Positions 17,175 through 26,418 of a stretch of 44,514 bases of DNA are shown here, piece by piece (position 1 is the first letter of the stretch; each line of letters begins with the position of its first letter). A program made the position numbers and the translations under genes. The notes below the pieces were generated by a model that did no database searches, was not told the DNA's origin, and saw only the letters and a program-made list of their open reading frames with translations. The stretch spans positions 1-44,514 of the forward strand of contig JAKSCL010000048.1 of NCBI GenBank assembly GCA_022360615.1, given 5' to 3'. This DNA comes from Hyphomicrobiales bacterium. GTDB taxonomy: Bacteria > Pseudomonadota > Alphaproteobacteria > Rhizobiales > JAKSCL01.

Positions 17175-18350
17175 TCAGGCGGCTTTGGGGAGCGCGTCGA
17201 TTTCAGCGCCAAAGGACCAGTCGAGCCAGGGCATGAGGGCAGCAAGGTCCGAATGTTCGACAGTCGAACCGGCCCAGATGCGCAAGCCCGCCGGGGCATC
17301 GCGATAGGAGCCGATGTCATAGGCGGCATCTTCCGCCTCAAGCCGCCTCGCAATCGCCTTGGCAAACGCGACTTGGGCATCCGTCTCAAGCGCTGTGACG
17401 CGCGGATCCACAATCTTCAAGCACACCGAGGTGTTGGAGCGCGTCTCCGGCACTTCGGCAAGAAAACCGACCCAGGGCGTTTCTCGAACCCACGCATCGA
17501 TGACTTCGAAATTCGCGTCAGCCCGGGCAAGAAGCGCTTCGAGACCGCCGATGCCCTCAGCCCATTTGAGGGCGTCGAGATAGTCCTCGACACAGAGCAT
17601 TGAGGGCGTGTTGATGGTCTCGCCGCGGAAAATGCCCTCGTTCAGCTTGCCGCCCTTGGCAAGCCGGAAGATCTTTGGCAAGGGCCAGGGCGGCGTATAA
17701 TTCTCAAGGCGCTCGACCGCGCGCGGAGAGAGGATCAGCATGCCATGGGCCGCTTCGCCGCCCATCACCTTCTGCCAGGAATAGGTGGTCACATCGAGCT
17801 TCGGCCAGTCAATACGCTGGGCAAAGACCGCAGAGGTCGCATCGCAAATGGTGAGGCCCGCACGGTCAGCCGGAATCCAATCCGCATTAGGGACACGGAC
17901 ACCCGACGTCGTGCCGTTCCAAGTGAAAACCACATCACGGTCGAAATCGACCGCCGAAAGATCGGGAAGCGTGCCGTAATCGGCAACCGTGACGCGGCAA
18001 TCCTCAAGCTTTAGCTGCTTGACTGCATCGGTTACCCAGCCAGAGCCGAAGGATTCCCAGGCAAGCATCTCGACGCCCCGCGCGCCAAGCATAGTCCACA
18101 TGGCCATTTCAAGAGCGCCCGTATCCGACGCAGGCACAATGCCGATCCGGTAATCCTCGGGAACGCCGAGAATCTTGCGGGTGAGATCGATGGAGGTTTT
18201 CAGCTTCGCCTTGCCAACGCTCGAACGGTGCGATCGGCCAAGCGGCGCATCGGACAGCGCGCCTGGAGACCAGCCTGGGCGTTTTGCGCAAGGGCCAGAA
18301 GAAAAACGGGGATTGCTCGGCCGCATGGCCGGCATGGGGAGTGCTGTCAT
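17175..18350 (-). CDS. serC: Phosphoserine aminotransferase
   Basis: SerC transaminates 3-phosphohydroxypyruvate to phosphoserine using PLP. The 391-residue protein belongs to the alphaproteobacterial type of fold I class V aminotransferases. The PLP lysine is K194 in [16 protein letters not shown], and the [13 protein letters not shown] start is typical. It is first in an operon with serA, and the 60 nt upstream fold into hairpins that would cover the ribosome site, suggesting post-transcriptional control. Confidence 0.96.
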   Translation of the reverse strand: MTALPMPAMRPSNPRFSSGPCAKRPGWSPGALSDAPLGRSHRSSVGKAKLKTSIDLTRKILGVPEDYRIGIVPASDTGALEMAMWTMLGARGVEMLAWESFGSGWVTDAVKQLKLEDCRVTVADYGTLPDLSAVDFDRDVVFTWNGTTSGVRVPNADWIPADRAGLTICDATSAVFAQRIDWPKLDVTTYSWQKVMGGEAAHGMLILSPRAVERLENYTPPWPLPKIFRLAKGGKLNEGIFRGETINTPSMLCVEDYLDALKWAEGIGGLEALLARADANFEVIDAWVRETPWVGFLAEVPETRSNTSVCLKIVDPRVTALETDAQVAFAKAIARRLEAEDAAYDIGSYRDAPAGLRIWAGSTVEHSDLAALMPWLDWSFGAEIDALPKAA

Positions 18351-18412
18351 ATCTGCTACCCTTCCAGATAGTCGCCTCTCGTTGGGGAGAGGTGTCCCGC
18401 GGACGGGGATAG
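18351..18412 (-). ncRNA. Structured leader of serC (serC-motif-like)
   Basis: On the minus strand a hairpin CCTCTC-CCCAAC-GAGAGG (18375-18392) is followed by CTATC-TGGAAG-GGTAG (18356-18371), which ends six bases before the serC ATG and holds the GGAAGG ribosome site in its loop. A conserved RNA called the serC motif is known from alphaproteobacterial serC leaders; the location and the two hairpins fit, but I have not aligned it to the published consensus. Confidence 0.5.
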
Positions 18413-18465
18413 CGGCATGGCCTTCTTAAATCAACTACGCAATTTTGCGGGGTTGGTTTTCAAGC

Positions 18466-18497
18466 GAAAAGGGCGCGCCGGATGACGCGCCCTTTTC
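18466..18497 (-). terminator. Bidirectional rho-independent terminator
   Basis: AAAAGGGCGCG pairs perfectly with CGCGCCCTTTT across an eight-base loop (CCGGATGA), giving T-runs on both strands. It lies 48 nt after the stop of the beta-barrel gene and upstream of the serC leader, so it terminates the former. Confidence 0.85.
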
Positions 18498-18544
18498 ACA
18501 TCGCCCAAAAACTGGGCTTTGGCCCCTGGCTTGGGGCCCCCCGA

Positions 18545-19282
18545 TCAATAGATCACATAGCGCAGACCGACGCGGAACTCGTTCGCTGTCAGATCGTCGA
18601 ATTCGACCGTATCGCCATTCACGTCCGGATCGGTTTCAACCTCGCCGAAATCGACATAGCGATAGTTCGCATCAAGGATCAAATGGTCCGAAAAGGCGTA
18701 GCTTACCCCAGCCATCAACGCGTAAGCAAAGTTCGTCTCCGAATTGCTTTCAAGATTCGTCGTTGAACCGTCTGGATTCACGCCGAACACGTCATCGACC
18801 GCGACATGGGCGAAGCCGACACCGCCGCCCACATAAGGTGAGAAGCCGTGAAAATAGCCAAGGTCGAGGTAACCGTTGACAAGACCGGTCCAGGTCGTGA
18901 TCGCCGATTCCTCGCGCGAGAACTGCACGCCCGAGCAGCTAAAGCACCGCGTCCCACCTGAAAAGTCGCTCTCGAAACGATAGTCGATCGTGATATCGCC
19001 GCGCAGAAACTTGTTGAACTTGTAGCCGAAGCCCGCACCAACCAGGAAGGTGTCGTCGAGATCTTCCTTTTCGAAATGGACTTTCCCATTACCGAAGGTT
19101 ACGTCGGGATCATCGAAATCGACATATCCGATATCGCCGCGGATATACCAGCCCGAAACGTCTTCGAGGATCGGCGGCACCAGTGGTGGTTCGACAATTG
19201 GCGGAAGGTCCGCCGCGAAAGCCGGCGTCGCAGCGAAAGCCGCAACGGCAGCGATATACTTAAGGCTACGATGGCTGCCCAT
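18545..19282 (-). CDS. Outer-membrane beta-barrel (Omp25/LomR-like porin family)
   Basis: The 245-residue protein has a Sec signal peptide (about 1-23, ending AFA), a Pro-rich linker (LPPIVEPPLVPP) and then alternating strands typical of an eight-stranded OmpA-like barrel (GWYIRGDIGYVDF, FLVGAGFGYKFNKFLRGDITIDY, FSPYVGGGVGFAHV, FAYALMAGVSYAF). It ends with aromatic Tyr (RVGLRYVIY), the usual C-terminal barrel signature. Two cysteines (CFSCSG) in one loop could be disulfide-bonded. This is the general type of Brucella Omp25 and rhizobial RopB. A perfect CtrA-type site lies 81 nt upstream and a near match further up. Confidence 0.9.
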   Translation of the reverse strand: MGSHRSLKYIAAVAAFAATPAFAADLPPIVEPPLVPPILEDVSGWYIRGDIGYVDFDDPDVTFGNGKVHFEKEDLDDTFLVGAGFGYKFNKFLRGDITIDYRFESDFSGGTRCFSCSGVQFSREESAITTWTGLVNGYLDLGYFHGFSPYVGGGVGFAHVAVDDVFGVNPDGSTTNLESNSETNFAYALMAGVSYAFSDHLILDANYRYVDFGEVETDPDVNGDTVEFDDLTANEFRVGLRYVIY

Positions 19283-19362
19283 GTCCTGACCTCTCTTTCA
19301 TACGCGGTCGGAGGCTCAAATCCTCCGCTTGTCCATCGAAACGAAATATGAGCGGACATAAG

Positions 19363-19378
19363 TTAAGTTACACTTAAC
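19363..19378 (-). promoter_or_regulatory. Perfect CtrA-type site upstream of beta-barrel gene
   Basis: TTAA-GTTACAC-TTAA, followed by C, is an exact match to the CtrA recognition sequence TTAA-N7-TTAAC. It begins 81 nt upstream of the beta-barrel start codon, where CtrA commonly overlaps the -35 region of its targets. A TATTTC-type -10 lies about 12 nt downstream on the minus strand. Confidence 0.65.
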
Positions 19379-19399
19379 CCTAACAAATTACTTCAATCG

Positions 19400-19414
19400 T
19401 TAATGAATGGTTAT
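19400..19414 (-). promoter_or_regulatory. Second near-match CtrA-type site
   Basis: TTAA-TGAATGG-TTAT matches seven of eight bases of the CtrA palindrome. It lies 37 nt beyond the perfect site, so the two together may form a cooperative pair upstream of the beta-barrel gene. Confidence 0.4.
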
Positions 19415-19662
19415 TCTTAAAATTTCCCTACTTTCTTCATGATGCAAGTCAATATAAACTTGAAAGACACTCACCGTTTCTGACGCCTTATAAGTAACAA
19501 TTGGGACACCCTCTAGGGCGAGCAGCACGAACGCCGGACAGATCCGGTCGCGAGAGCGTCCAAACCCGATGGAAAAGCCCTCCCTGCTTCGGAAGAGTCT
19601 TCCCATTGGGTATCTCCTTTCGAGCTTGTGCAGAATTGACGGTTAGCCGAGCGGAAAACGGC

Positions 19663-19821
19663 ATCCCCGCCTGACACAACCACCGCAATCGAGAGCGCGT
19701 TGGCCGCCGGCATGCAATGGGTCACCGCCGCGGCCTCGGCACCCGTCCAATCGGCAATGACGGCACTCGCGGCGGATTGCCGTTCATCGATGACAAGGAA
19801 TTCAGAACGGGCGAGGCGCGC
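19663..19821 (-). pseudogene. Decayed fragment of a SelA-like PLP-dependent enzyme
   Basis: Translating the minus strand gives a 53-residue segment, with FLVIDERQSAASAVIADWTG followed by AEAAAVTHCMPAANALSIAV, that matches the conserved region of SelA-like (seryl-tRNA selenium transferase fold) PLP enzymes, where the pattern is VDxxELxxAASxxIAxxTGAEAAxVTxxxAAA. A TAG stop (19825-19827) cuts the frame just before it, and after about 19663 the frame runs into unrelated sequence with no catalytic lysine region. No ribosome site or start is associated. I infer a remnant of a deleted gene; family recognition is by eye only. Confidence 0.45.
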
Positions 19822-19886
19822 GGGCTATAAACTCATGGGAGCCAGGCCTCATGCGCATCAAGACAATGTGTGTTCTTGAACAGCCG

Positions 19887-21260
19887 TCAGGCCGCAACCC
19901 GCGAAATCGTTTCGCACAAATCACCGACAATATTGCGTACAAGGGTTTCGTCCTCACCCTCGCCCATCACCCGGATGAGCGGCTCTGTCCCCGATTTGCG
20001 GATAACGAGGCGCCCGGTATTGCCAAGCTTCGTCTCAGCTGCCTCGATGGCCTTCTTCACCGTCTCCTCTTCGAGCGGCGCACCCTTTGTGAAGCGGACA
20101 TTGTCCAACACCTGTGGCAATGGATCGAAGCGGTGGCACACCTCGCTCACCGGCTTCTGCAGCCGCTGCACCACGGCCAGCACCTGAAGTGCGGCCACAA
20201 GACCGTCACCGGTCGTCGTGTAATCGGACAAAATGATGTGGCCAGACTGTTCTCCGCCCACATTGTAGCCATGATTGCGCATGTGTTCGACCACGTAGCG
20301 ATCACCAACCGCCGTGCGGGCAAGGGAAAGCTTGATGGATTCAAGGAAACGCTCAAGCCCGAGATTGGACATGACGGTCGCCACAATCCCGTTCGAGGCG
20401 AGGCGGTCGTCTTCTTTCCACGATTGCGCGACGACGGCCATGAGCTGATCGCCATCGACCACGCCGCCATGCTCATCGATGATGATGACCCTATCGCCAT
20501 CTCCATCGAGCGCGATACCGATGTCAGCGCGAACCTCATGCACCTTGGCCGCAAGCGCCTGGGTGGAGGTCGAGCCGCAATCCTTGTTGATGTTGAAACC
20601 GTCAGGCGCATTGCCGATGCGCACCACTTCCGCGCCCAGCTCCCACAGGGCTTCGGGCGCCACCTTGTAACCGGCGCCATGGGCGCAATCGATCACCACC
20701 CGCAAGCCGTCGAACCGAAGATTGCGCGGCAGCGTGCGCTTGGCGAACTCGATATAGCGTGCCTGCGCGTCCTCGATCCGTTTCGCCCGGCCAATATCCA
20801 TGGCATCGGCGAAATAAGCGGACATTTCGCCTTCCATCAGCGCTTCGATTTTCAACTCCACCTCGTCGGAGAGCTTGTAGCCATCCGCGCCGAAAAGCTT
20901 GATCCCGTTGTCGCTGAAAGGATTGTGGGAGGCGGAAATCATCACACCCATATGGCAGCGGAGCGAACGGGTGAGCATGGCGACCGCCGGCGTCGGCACA
21001 GGGCCAAGCAAAAACACGTTCCAACCGACTGCGGTGAATCCGGCCTGCAATGCCGATTCGATCATATAGCCGGAAAGCCGTGTATCCTTGCCGATGACGA
21101 TCCGCGGGTTGCGTGTGCCATTACGCAACGCCACCCCCGCCGCCATGGCAGCCTTCATGGCCAGATCGGGCGTCATCGGAAACCTGTTCGCGCGCCCTCT
21201 GATCCCGTCGGTTCCGAAGAATTTCCGCTGAGGCGCGTTATTCGACTTACGCTTCACCAT
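19887..21260 (-). CDS. glmM: Phosphoglucosamine mutase
   Basis: GlmM interconverts glucosamine-6-phosphate and glucosamine-1-phosphate on the way to UDP-GlcNAc for peptidoglycan and lipid A. The 457-residue protein has the phosphorylated active serine S111 in [15 protein letters not shown], the magnesium loop [12 protein letters not shown], the sugar-binding GEQSGHI and the phosphate-binding C-terminal [12 protein letters not shown]. The N-terminus is about ten residues longer than usual before FFGTDGIRG. It lies downstream of ftsH on the same strand, as in many proteobacteria, but behind a strong terminator. A GC-rich hairpin (21275-21293) sits 15 nt ahead of the start. Confidence 0.97.
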   Translation of the reverse strand: MVKRKSNNAPQRKFFGTDGIRGRANRFPMTPDLAMKAAMAAGVALRNGTRNPRIVIGKDTRLSGYMIESALQAGFTAVGWNVFLLGPVPTPAVAMLTRSLRCHMGVMISASHNPFSDNGIKLFGADGYKLSDEVELKIEALMEGEMSAYFADAMDIGRAKRIEDAQARYIEFAKRTLPRNLRFDGLRVVIDCAHGAGYKVAPEALWELGAEVVRIGNAPDGFNINKDCGSTSTQALAAKVHEVRADIGIALDGDGDRVIIIDEHGGVVDGDQLMAVVAQSWKEDDRLASNGIVATVMSNLGLERFLESIKLSLARTAVGDRYVVEHMRNHGYNVGGEQSGHIILSDYTTTGDGLVAALQVLAVVQRLQKPVSEVCHRFDPLPQVLDNVRFTKGAPLEEETVKKAIEAAETKLGNTGRLVIRKSGTEPLIRVMGEGEDETLVRNIVGDLCETISRVAA

Positions 21261-21442
21261 ATTCGCATGCCTTTGGCCCGTTATGGCCGGGCCTTTCCCT
21301 GATCCGGTAAGCGCCCCCAGCGCGAGGCCAGACCATGCCCAATTTTAACCGTTTGATGAAGGCTTCGTTAGCACAGGTCCGTTCAAAAAATGTGAGGAAG
21401 TTTAACAAACGAGAATTAAGGCTAACGGCGAAGACAGATGGC

Positions 21443-21469
21443 AAAAGGGCCCCGAAATCGGGGCCCTTT
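21443..21469 (-). terminator. Rho-independent terminator after ftsH
   Basis: GGGCCCCGA and TCGGGGCCC form a 9 bp GC stem with a two-base core (AA), flanked by AAAA and TTT, so it works on both strands. It is 30 nt after the ftsH stop and separates ftsH from glmM. Confidence 0.85.
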
Positions 21470-21498
21470 CATTCTCTTTCGGACAAATCTGGCTGCAA

Positions 21499-23430
21499 TC
21501 AAGTGGGTTGCGGTTCCATGCCGCCCGAATCCGGTTCATCGGAGGGCTTGTCGCTTGTCCGGCTCTTACCGGCTTTTGGAATGCCGGAGGATTTCGGCTG
21601 GGCCGGTTCCTCGGTTTCCCGCACCGGCGGTTTGCCATCGAGAAGATTGCGGATTTCATCGCCGGACAGGGTCTCATATTCGAGGAGACCATTGGCGATG
21701 GTGTGAAGCTGGTCTTCGTGGTCCGTCAGGACCTTGTGGGCCGTGTCATACCCCTCATTGACGAAGCCCTTGATCTCCTCATCGACCATCTGCTGGGTCT
21801 GCTCGGAGACGTTCTGGTGCCGGGCCACCGCATGACCGAGGAAAACCTCTTGTTCGTTTTCCGCATAAGCAAGCGGTCCAAGCTTGTCGGACATGCCGAA
21901 TTGCGTCGCCATCATCCGCGCGAGTTTCGTCGCCATCTGGATATCGGCCGAAGCGCCTGACGTTACCTTTTCGTGCCCGAAGATGATTTCCTCGGCAATC
22001 CGTCCGCCCATGGCGACGGCGAGGTCGGCCTTGCACTTCGCGCGCGTCAGCGAAACCTGATCGCGTTCCGGCAGGCGCATCACCATGCCGAGCGCGCGGC
22101 CGCGCGGGATGATCGTCGCCTTGTGGATCGGGTCTGAGGCCGGCTGGTGAAGGGCCACGAGTGCATGGCCTGCTTCGTGATAGGCCGTGAGCTTCTTCTC
22201 TTCCTCGCTCATCACAAGCGTCCGGCGCTCAGCCCCCATCATCACCTTGTCCTTAGCGTCCTCAAACTCCTGCATGGTGACCATGCGCTTGGAACGCCGC
22301 GCGGCAAGAAGGGCCGCCTCATTGACGAGGTTCGCAAGGTCGGCGCCCGAGAAGCCCGGCGTGCCGCGCGAGAGGACCTTCACATCCACATCCGGGGCAA
22401 GCGGCACCTTGCGGATGTGCACCTTCAGGATCTTTTCGCGGCCGATGATGTCCGGGTTCGGCACAACCACCTGACGGTCGAAACGGCCCGGACGCAGAAG
22501 CGCCGGATCGAGAACATCCGGACGGTTGGTGGCCGCGATCAGAATGATCCCCTCATTCGATTCAAAGCCGTCCATCTCGACGAGAAGTTGGTTAAGGGTC
22601 TGTTCGCGCTCGTCGTTGCCGCCGCCAAGGCCCGCACCGCGGTGGCGGCCGACGGCGTCGATCTCATCGATGAAGATGATGCATGGCGCGTTTTTCTTCG
22701 CCTGCTCGAACATGTCGCGCACACGGCTCGCGCCGACACCGACGAACATCTCGACGAAGTCGGAGCCCGATATCGTGAAGAACGGCACATTCGCCTCACC
22801 CGCGACAGAGCGGGCAAGAAGCGTCTTGCCGGTGCCTGGCGGACCGACGAGAAGAACACCGCGCGGAATACGCCCGCCGAGCCTTTGGAATTTTTGCGGA
22901 TCACGCAGAAAGTCGACGATCTCCTCAAGGTCGGCCTTGGCTTCGTCGACCCCAGCCACGTCCTCGAAGGTCACGCGGCCATGCGCTTCGGTAAGGAGTT
23001 TCGCCTTAGACTTGCCGAAACCCATCGCCTTGCCGCCGGTGCCCTGCATCTGGCGCATGAAGAAAATCCACACCGCAATCAGAAGCAGCATCGGGAACCA
23101 GGAGACGAGAACGCCAAGAAGCGACGGCACCTCATCGGATGGCGGGCGGGCGGAAATCTGAACGCCATTCGCGTTCAGCCGCTCTACGAGGGTCGGATCG
23201 TCCGGCGCAAAGGTCTGAAACGAACGGCCGTCATCAAAATGCCCGGTCACGGTCTGGCCGCTTATCGTCACATCGCGGACATTACCCTGGTCCACCTCCG
23301 CCAGGAGGTCGGAGAAGGTGATCTCATTTGTCCGAGACCGGTCCGTCGGGCCTTGGAACAGATTGAAAAGCGCGATGAGGAGGAGGGCGATAATCACCCA
23401 TAATGCCAAGTTACGGAAATTGCCGTTCAT
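21499..23430 (-). CDS. ftsH: ATP-dependent zinc metalloprotease FtsH
   Basis: FtsH is a hexameric inner-membrane protease that degrades misfolded membrane proteins and regulators such as RpoH and LpxC. The 643-residue protein has two membrane segments (about 8-26 and 102-124) around a periplasmic domain, an AAA ATPase with Walker A GPPGTGKT (196-203), Walker [12 protein letters not shown] and the SRH ([21 protein letters not shown]), and the protease domain with HEAGH (418-422). The C-terminal tail is disordered and Pro/Ser-rich. A promoter of sigma70 or sigma32 type lies upstream. Confidence 0.98.
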   Translation of the reverse strand: MNGNFRNLALWVIIALLLIALFNLFQGPTDRSRTNEITFSDLLAEVDQGNVRDVTISGQTVTGHFDDGRSFQTFAPDDPTLVERLNANGVQISARPPSDEVPSLLGVLVSWFPMLLLIAVWIFFMRQMQGTGGKAMGFGKSKAKLLTEAHGRVTFEDVAGVDEAKADLEEIVDFLRDPQKFQRLGGRIPRGVLLVGPPGTGKTLLARSVAGEANVPFFTISGSDFVEMFVGVGASRVRDMFEQAKKNAPCIIFIDEIDAVGRHRGAGLGGGNDEREQTLNQLLVEMDGFESNEGIILIAATNRPDVLDPALLRPGRFDRQVVVPNPDIIGREKILKVHIRKVPLAPDVDVKVLSRGTPGFSGADLANLVNEAALLAARRSKRMVTMQEFEDAKDKVMMGAERRTLVMSEEEKKLTAYHEAGHALVALHQPASDPIHKATIIPRGRALGMVMRLPERDQVSLTRAKCKADLAVAMGGRIAEEIIFGHEKVTSGASADIQMATKLARMMATQFGMSDKLGPLAYAENEQEVFLGHAVARHQNVSEQTQQMVDEEIKGFVNEGYDTAHKVLTDHEDQLHTIANGLLEYETLSGDEIRNLLDGKPPVRETEEPAQPKSSGIPKAGKSRTSDKPSDEPDSGGMEPQPT

Positions 23431-23512
23431 TACACCCTCGGGGTTGCGGGATATGGCCCTCGTCCGGGCTCACACGTGGAAGAAGGGCACACGCACCCAT
23501 TTCGCTATCGTA

Positions 23513-23541
23513 AAGATAGGAAAGAGGCTGAAATTTGCCAA
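23513..23541 (-). promoter_or_regulatory. ftsH promoter, possibly sigma32-dependent
   Basis: On the minus strand TTGGCA and TATCTT are 17 bp apart. The -10 context CCTATCTTTACG resembles the alphaproteobacterial heat-shock form CyTATnT, and ftsH is a classical heat-shock gene. The transcript would start near 23506, about 76 nt before the start codon. Confidence 0.5.
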
Positions 23542-23578
23542 CAAAAGCTTTCTATCGCCATTGCTTGAACAATCAGCG

Positions 23579-24901
23579 TTAATTGCCGGCTCGCTTCGCT
23601 TCGAAAGGACCGTTTAAGGCATCTTTGCCTTCGTCGCGGATTGGAAACATGACGGTGACATCGATCCCTTCCAGCGCGGCATCAAGGCCAGGCAAGGCGA
23701 CGAGACGGCCCTCCTCCCACATCGACAAAAGCATCGGCCGGACGGATGGCGCGATATCCGGCAATCCAGGTAAGGCGTCCCGCGCCTGAGCCCAGCGCTC
23801 GCCAAGCGGCTCTGCCCGCAGTGGCGGGCATTTGCTCGAAAGGGTAACAGCCATCCGCTGGTCCCACAAAACAGTCTCTCCGGATTGGATGAACTGCGTC
23901 TCAGGCACCCCGCGCCCCGCTTCGCGGACCACGAAGATGGACGTGTGATCGGCGCTGACGACAGTATAGCCCAACGTCGTCACATAACCGGGCCCCTTGG
24001 CTTGAAGCGCCGGCAATGCCGTTTCCAGCGCATCAAGCTTCAAGGGCCGCCCTCCGGAAACAATACGCATGGCGTGAGCCAAGACCCGAAGCCGTGTTTC
24101 GTCAGGAAGATCTGTGAAGCGCTCCAGTGCGATGACGCAGAAGCCGGCCCGGTGAATAGTGGCGATGTCTTCAAAGGCGCGCGCGGCATACCAGTCCAGA
24201 GCCTGGGAAGCACGCGCTGTGCGGGCGGCAAGGCGCGCAAGCCCCTCCGCCGCATCCGGCGTTCCTGCGCTGATATGCTTGAGGAGCGCGCGCACGCGCA
24301 CGCGCTCAAAACGCTCATCGAGATTGCTCGGATCGTCAATCCAGCAAATGCCGCGGGCGCTCAGATAACCTTGCAGATCACGCTTGCGGCAACCGAGAAG
24401 CGGGCGCACGGCCGTGATCCCACGGATCGCCATCACCTTGCGCATGGCAGCGAGCCCATCGATGCCGCCGCCCCTCAGCACCCGCATCAAAACAGTCTCA
24501 GCCTGATCATCCAGGTGATGGGCAAGGAGGAGATGGCTCAGACCGGCCTTGTGACAAGCATCGGTGAGGAGGCGATAGCGGGCCTCTCGCGCCCGTTGCT
24601 GGATGCGCGTACTGGCTGCGTGCGATGTCCATCTCAAGGTCTTGTGCAAAAATCCGCATTTGGCGGCTGCAGCTTCAACGCGCTCCGCCTCCATCGCAGC
24701 ATCCGGGCGCAAACCGTGATCGACGGTAAAGACTATTACCGGACGGGCATTGCCCGCCGTCTCATGCCAAGCATGAAAAAGGTGAAGGAGTGCAAGTGAA
24801 TCCGCGCCGCCGGACACCGCAAGCGCAAAACCTTTCGCGCCATCAAGACCTGAAAAAATGCGGTTCAGCCGTTCAAGCGGCCACTCCGTTTGACGCGACA
24901 T
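23579..24901 (-). CDS. tilS: tRNA(Ile)-lysidine synthase
   Basis: TilS attaches lysine to C34 of tRNA-Ile (CAU), switching it to read AUA codons. The PP-loop ATP-pyrophosphatase signature LAVSGGADSLAL (S30-S35) is present, with the family HHLDDQAETVLMRVLRGGG motif (LLAHHLDD) and the GLAAMRK segment. The 440-residue length includes a C-terminal substrate-binding region. The start is uncertain: I chose ATG 24901, but a TTG at 24949 that overlaps the cpoB stop codon is possible. It follows cpoB on the same strand and precedes ftsH, a conserved alphaproteobacterial order. Confidence 0.95.
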   Translation of the reverse strand: MSRQTEWPLERLNRIFSGLDGAKGFALAVSGGADSLALLHLFHAWHETAGNARPVIVFTVDHGLRPDAAMEAERVEAAAAKCGFLHKTLRWTSHAASTRIQQRAREARYRLLTDACHKAGLSHLLLAHHLDDQAETVLMRVLRGGGIDGLAAMRKVMAIRGITAVRPLLGCRKRDLQGYLSARGICWIDDPSNLDERFERVRVRALLKHISAGTPDAAEGLARLAARTARASQALDWYAARAFEDIATIHRAGFCVIALERFTDLPDETRLRVLAHAMRIVSGGRPLKLDALETALPALQAKGPGYVTTLGYTVVSADHTSIFVVREAGRGVPETQFIQSGETVLWDQRMAVTLSSKCPPLRAEPLGERWAQARDALPGLPDIAPSVRPMLLSMWEEGRLVALPGLDAALEGIDVTVMFPIRDEGKDALNGPFEAKRAGN

Positions 24902-24942
24902 GCGTATTCGCGGCGATTTGCCGCCTCTCTCGCTTAAACGGC

Positions 24943-26265
24943 TCAACAACCGTTGGCCGAAGCCGCCTCCCGGGCACGAGCGAGGACTGTTTCGGGCGCA
25001 TTGCCATGCTTCGACATCAGCTCCTGAAGTGAAGAGCAGGCCGCATCCCTCTGGTCGAGCTCCGCGAGTGAAAGCGCGAGCCCGAGAAGGCTTTCGGCCC
25101 GCTTCGAACCGCCCTCGTACTTCGTGTAAGTGGTCAGGAAGGCATCCGCTGCATCCCTATACTGCGAACGGGCGAAGTGGGTTTCACCGATCAGATACTG
25201 TGCATCGCCCGCAAGTGAATGCTGCGGGAAATCGGTGATGAACTGACGGAGCGCGGCTTCCGCGGCACTGTGGTTCTGGGCCGCATAAAGCGCGTGGGCC
25301 CGCTCATAGTCGACGAAGGGGTCGCGCGTGTTGATCGCCGCCGTCTGCTGGTTGGGGAGCTGCGAGCTCTCAACCGGCGCGTTGAGCGGCGGTACGCTCT
25401 GCGGCTGCGGGCTCGCGAGGCCCGGCTGCTGCCCCGCATCAAGCGCGCCTTGCCAGTTCAGCCCATCGGGAGAAGCCAAGCCGGACGGCCGTTGGCCCTG
25501 ATGGACGGGTTGCTGGCCTTGCACTTGAGGCTGCCCCTGAAACTGCGGCGGCTGCTGAAACGGCTGTTGGCCCTGAAACTGTGGCTGACCTTGAAACTGC
25601 TGGTTCGGGACCGGTATGTCCGCCGGCGGCAATTGCCGTTGCAGCAAATTTGGATTGCGGGCAAGCGCCGAGAGATCAAGCGGCTGGCCGGGTGCGGCTG
25701 GCTGCGAAACAATGGGTTCCTGATTGTATCCGGGATTTGGGTTGCCCGGGATCTGGCCGAGCACCTGCGGTCCAGGTGCCGGACCCGTGAAGCCGTCTTG
25801 CGTGAGCCCTTGCGGAACCGGCCCAACAGCAGGCTGGCCCGGACCGCCCGGCAGAACCGGAGTTGGGTCGGGAAGCGCGGTAATGCCGCCGCCCTGCAAA
25901 TCGCGGAAACGGAACTCGGTATCTTCACGGAAGCGGCGAAGCTGCTCTTCAAGCTGCTGAACCCTGAATGACGATTCCTGCACCTGGCCAGTCAGGGTGC
26001 GTATCTGCTCCTCAAGCGAATCGATCCGGAGAGAAAGCTGTGCAATCGTTTGCGGCGTCGCGCCCGGCGCACCGCCCTGCTGCGCGCCAGGATTATTGAT
26101 CATGCCGTAAACCTGCGCCTCAAGCCGCTGAACCCTGTCCTGCAGAAAAATAAAATCCTGCGGCGTTTGCGCTTTCGCCTCGCCGAATGCCATCACGGCG
26201 GCCGTGGAGGCAAAAAGCCCGGTCAACAGGGCTTGCTTAAGGATCTTAAACTGTATCATCGGCAC
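24943..26265 (-). CDS. cpoB: Tol-Pal accessory protein CpoB (YbgF)
   Basis: CpoB is the periplasmic partner that couples Tol-Pal action with peptidoglycan synthesis at division. The 440-residue protein is longer than E. coli CpoB (263). It has a signal peptide (about 1-32, ending AKA), an N-terminal trimeric coiled coil (about 38-120) and a very long Pro/Gln-rich linker. Around residues 221-257 that linker contains tandem Q-F-Q-G-Q-P units. The C-terminal domain (about 320-435) is made of TPR repeats (GDAQYLIGETHFARSQYRDAA). It is downstream of pal, after a 285 nt gap with a terminator, and upstream of tilS. Confidence 0.93.
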   Translation of the reverse strand: MPMIQFKILKQALLTGLFASTAAVMAFGEAKAQTPQDFIFLQDRVQRLEAQVYGMINNPGAQQGGAPGATPQTIAQLSLRIDSLEEQIRTLTGQVQESSFRVQQLEEQLRRFREDTEFRFRDLQGGGITALPDPTPVLPGGPGQPAVGPVPQGLTQDGFTGPAPGPQVLGQIPGNPNPGYNQEPIVSQPAAPGQPLDLSALARNPNLLQRQLPPADIPVPNQQFQGQPQFQGQQPFQQPPQFQGQPQVQGQQPVHQGQRPSGLASPDGLNWQGALDAGQQPGLASPQPQSVPPLNAPVESSQLPNQQTAAINTRDPFVDYERAHALYAAQNHSAAEAALRQFITDFPQHSLAGDAQYLIGETHFARSQYRDAADAFLTTYTKYEGGSKRAESLLGLALSLAELDQRDAACSSLQELMSKHGNAPETVLARAREAASANGC

Positions 26266-26418
26266 CGTGCCGCTTGCTCGATTGAATTGGCGAACCGCAG
26301 ACGCGCTTGGTTAGATCATTTTCCGCGAAAGTGGAATCACGAAGGATTTCAAATGCGCGTACCCGTCCCCAGGCACTTACGAGTATTGCAACCAAATCGT
26401 CCAAAGAATGGCGCCGGA

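Noticed and set aside
19851-21302. Long plus-strand open frame of 483 codons opposite glmM
   Set aside because: It lies antisense to the full glmM gene, has Arg/His-rich low-complexity translation, and no ribosome site. High GC with biased codons gives long mirror frames.
22147-23403. Long plus-strand frame of 418 codons opposite ftsH
   Set aside because: Antisense mirror of ftsH with no recognisable domain, as expected for GC-rich coding sequence.
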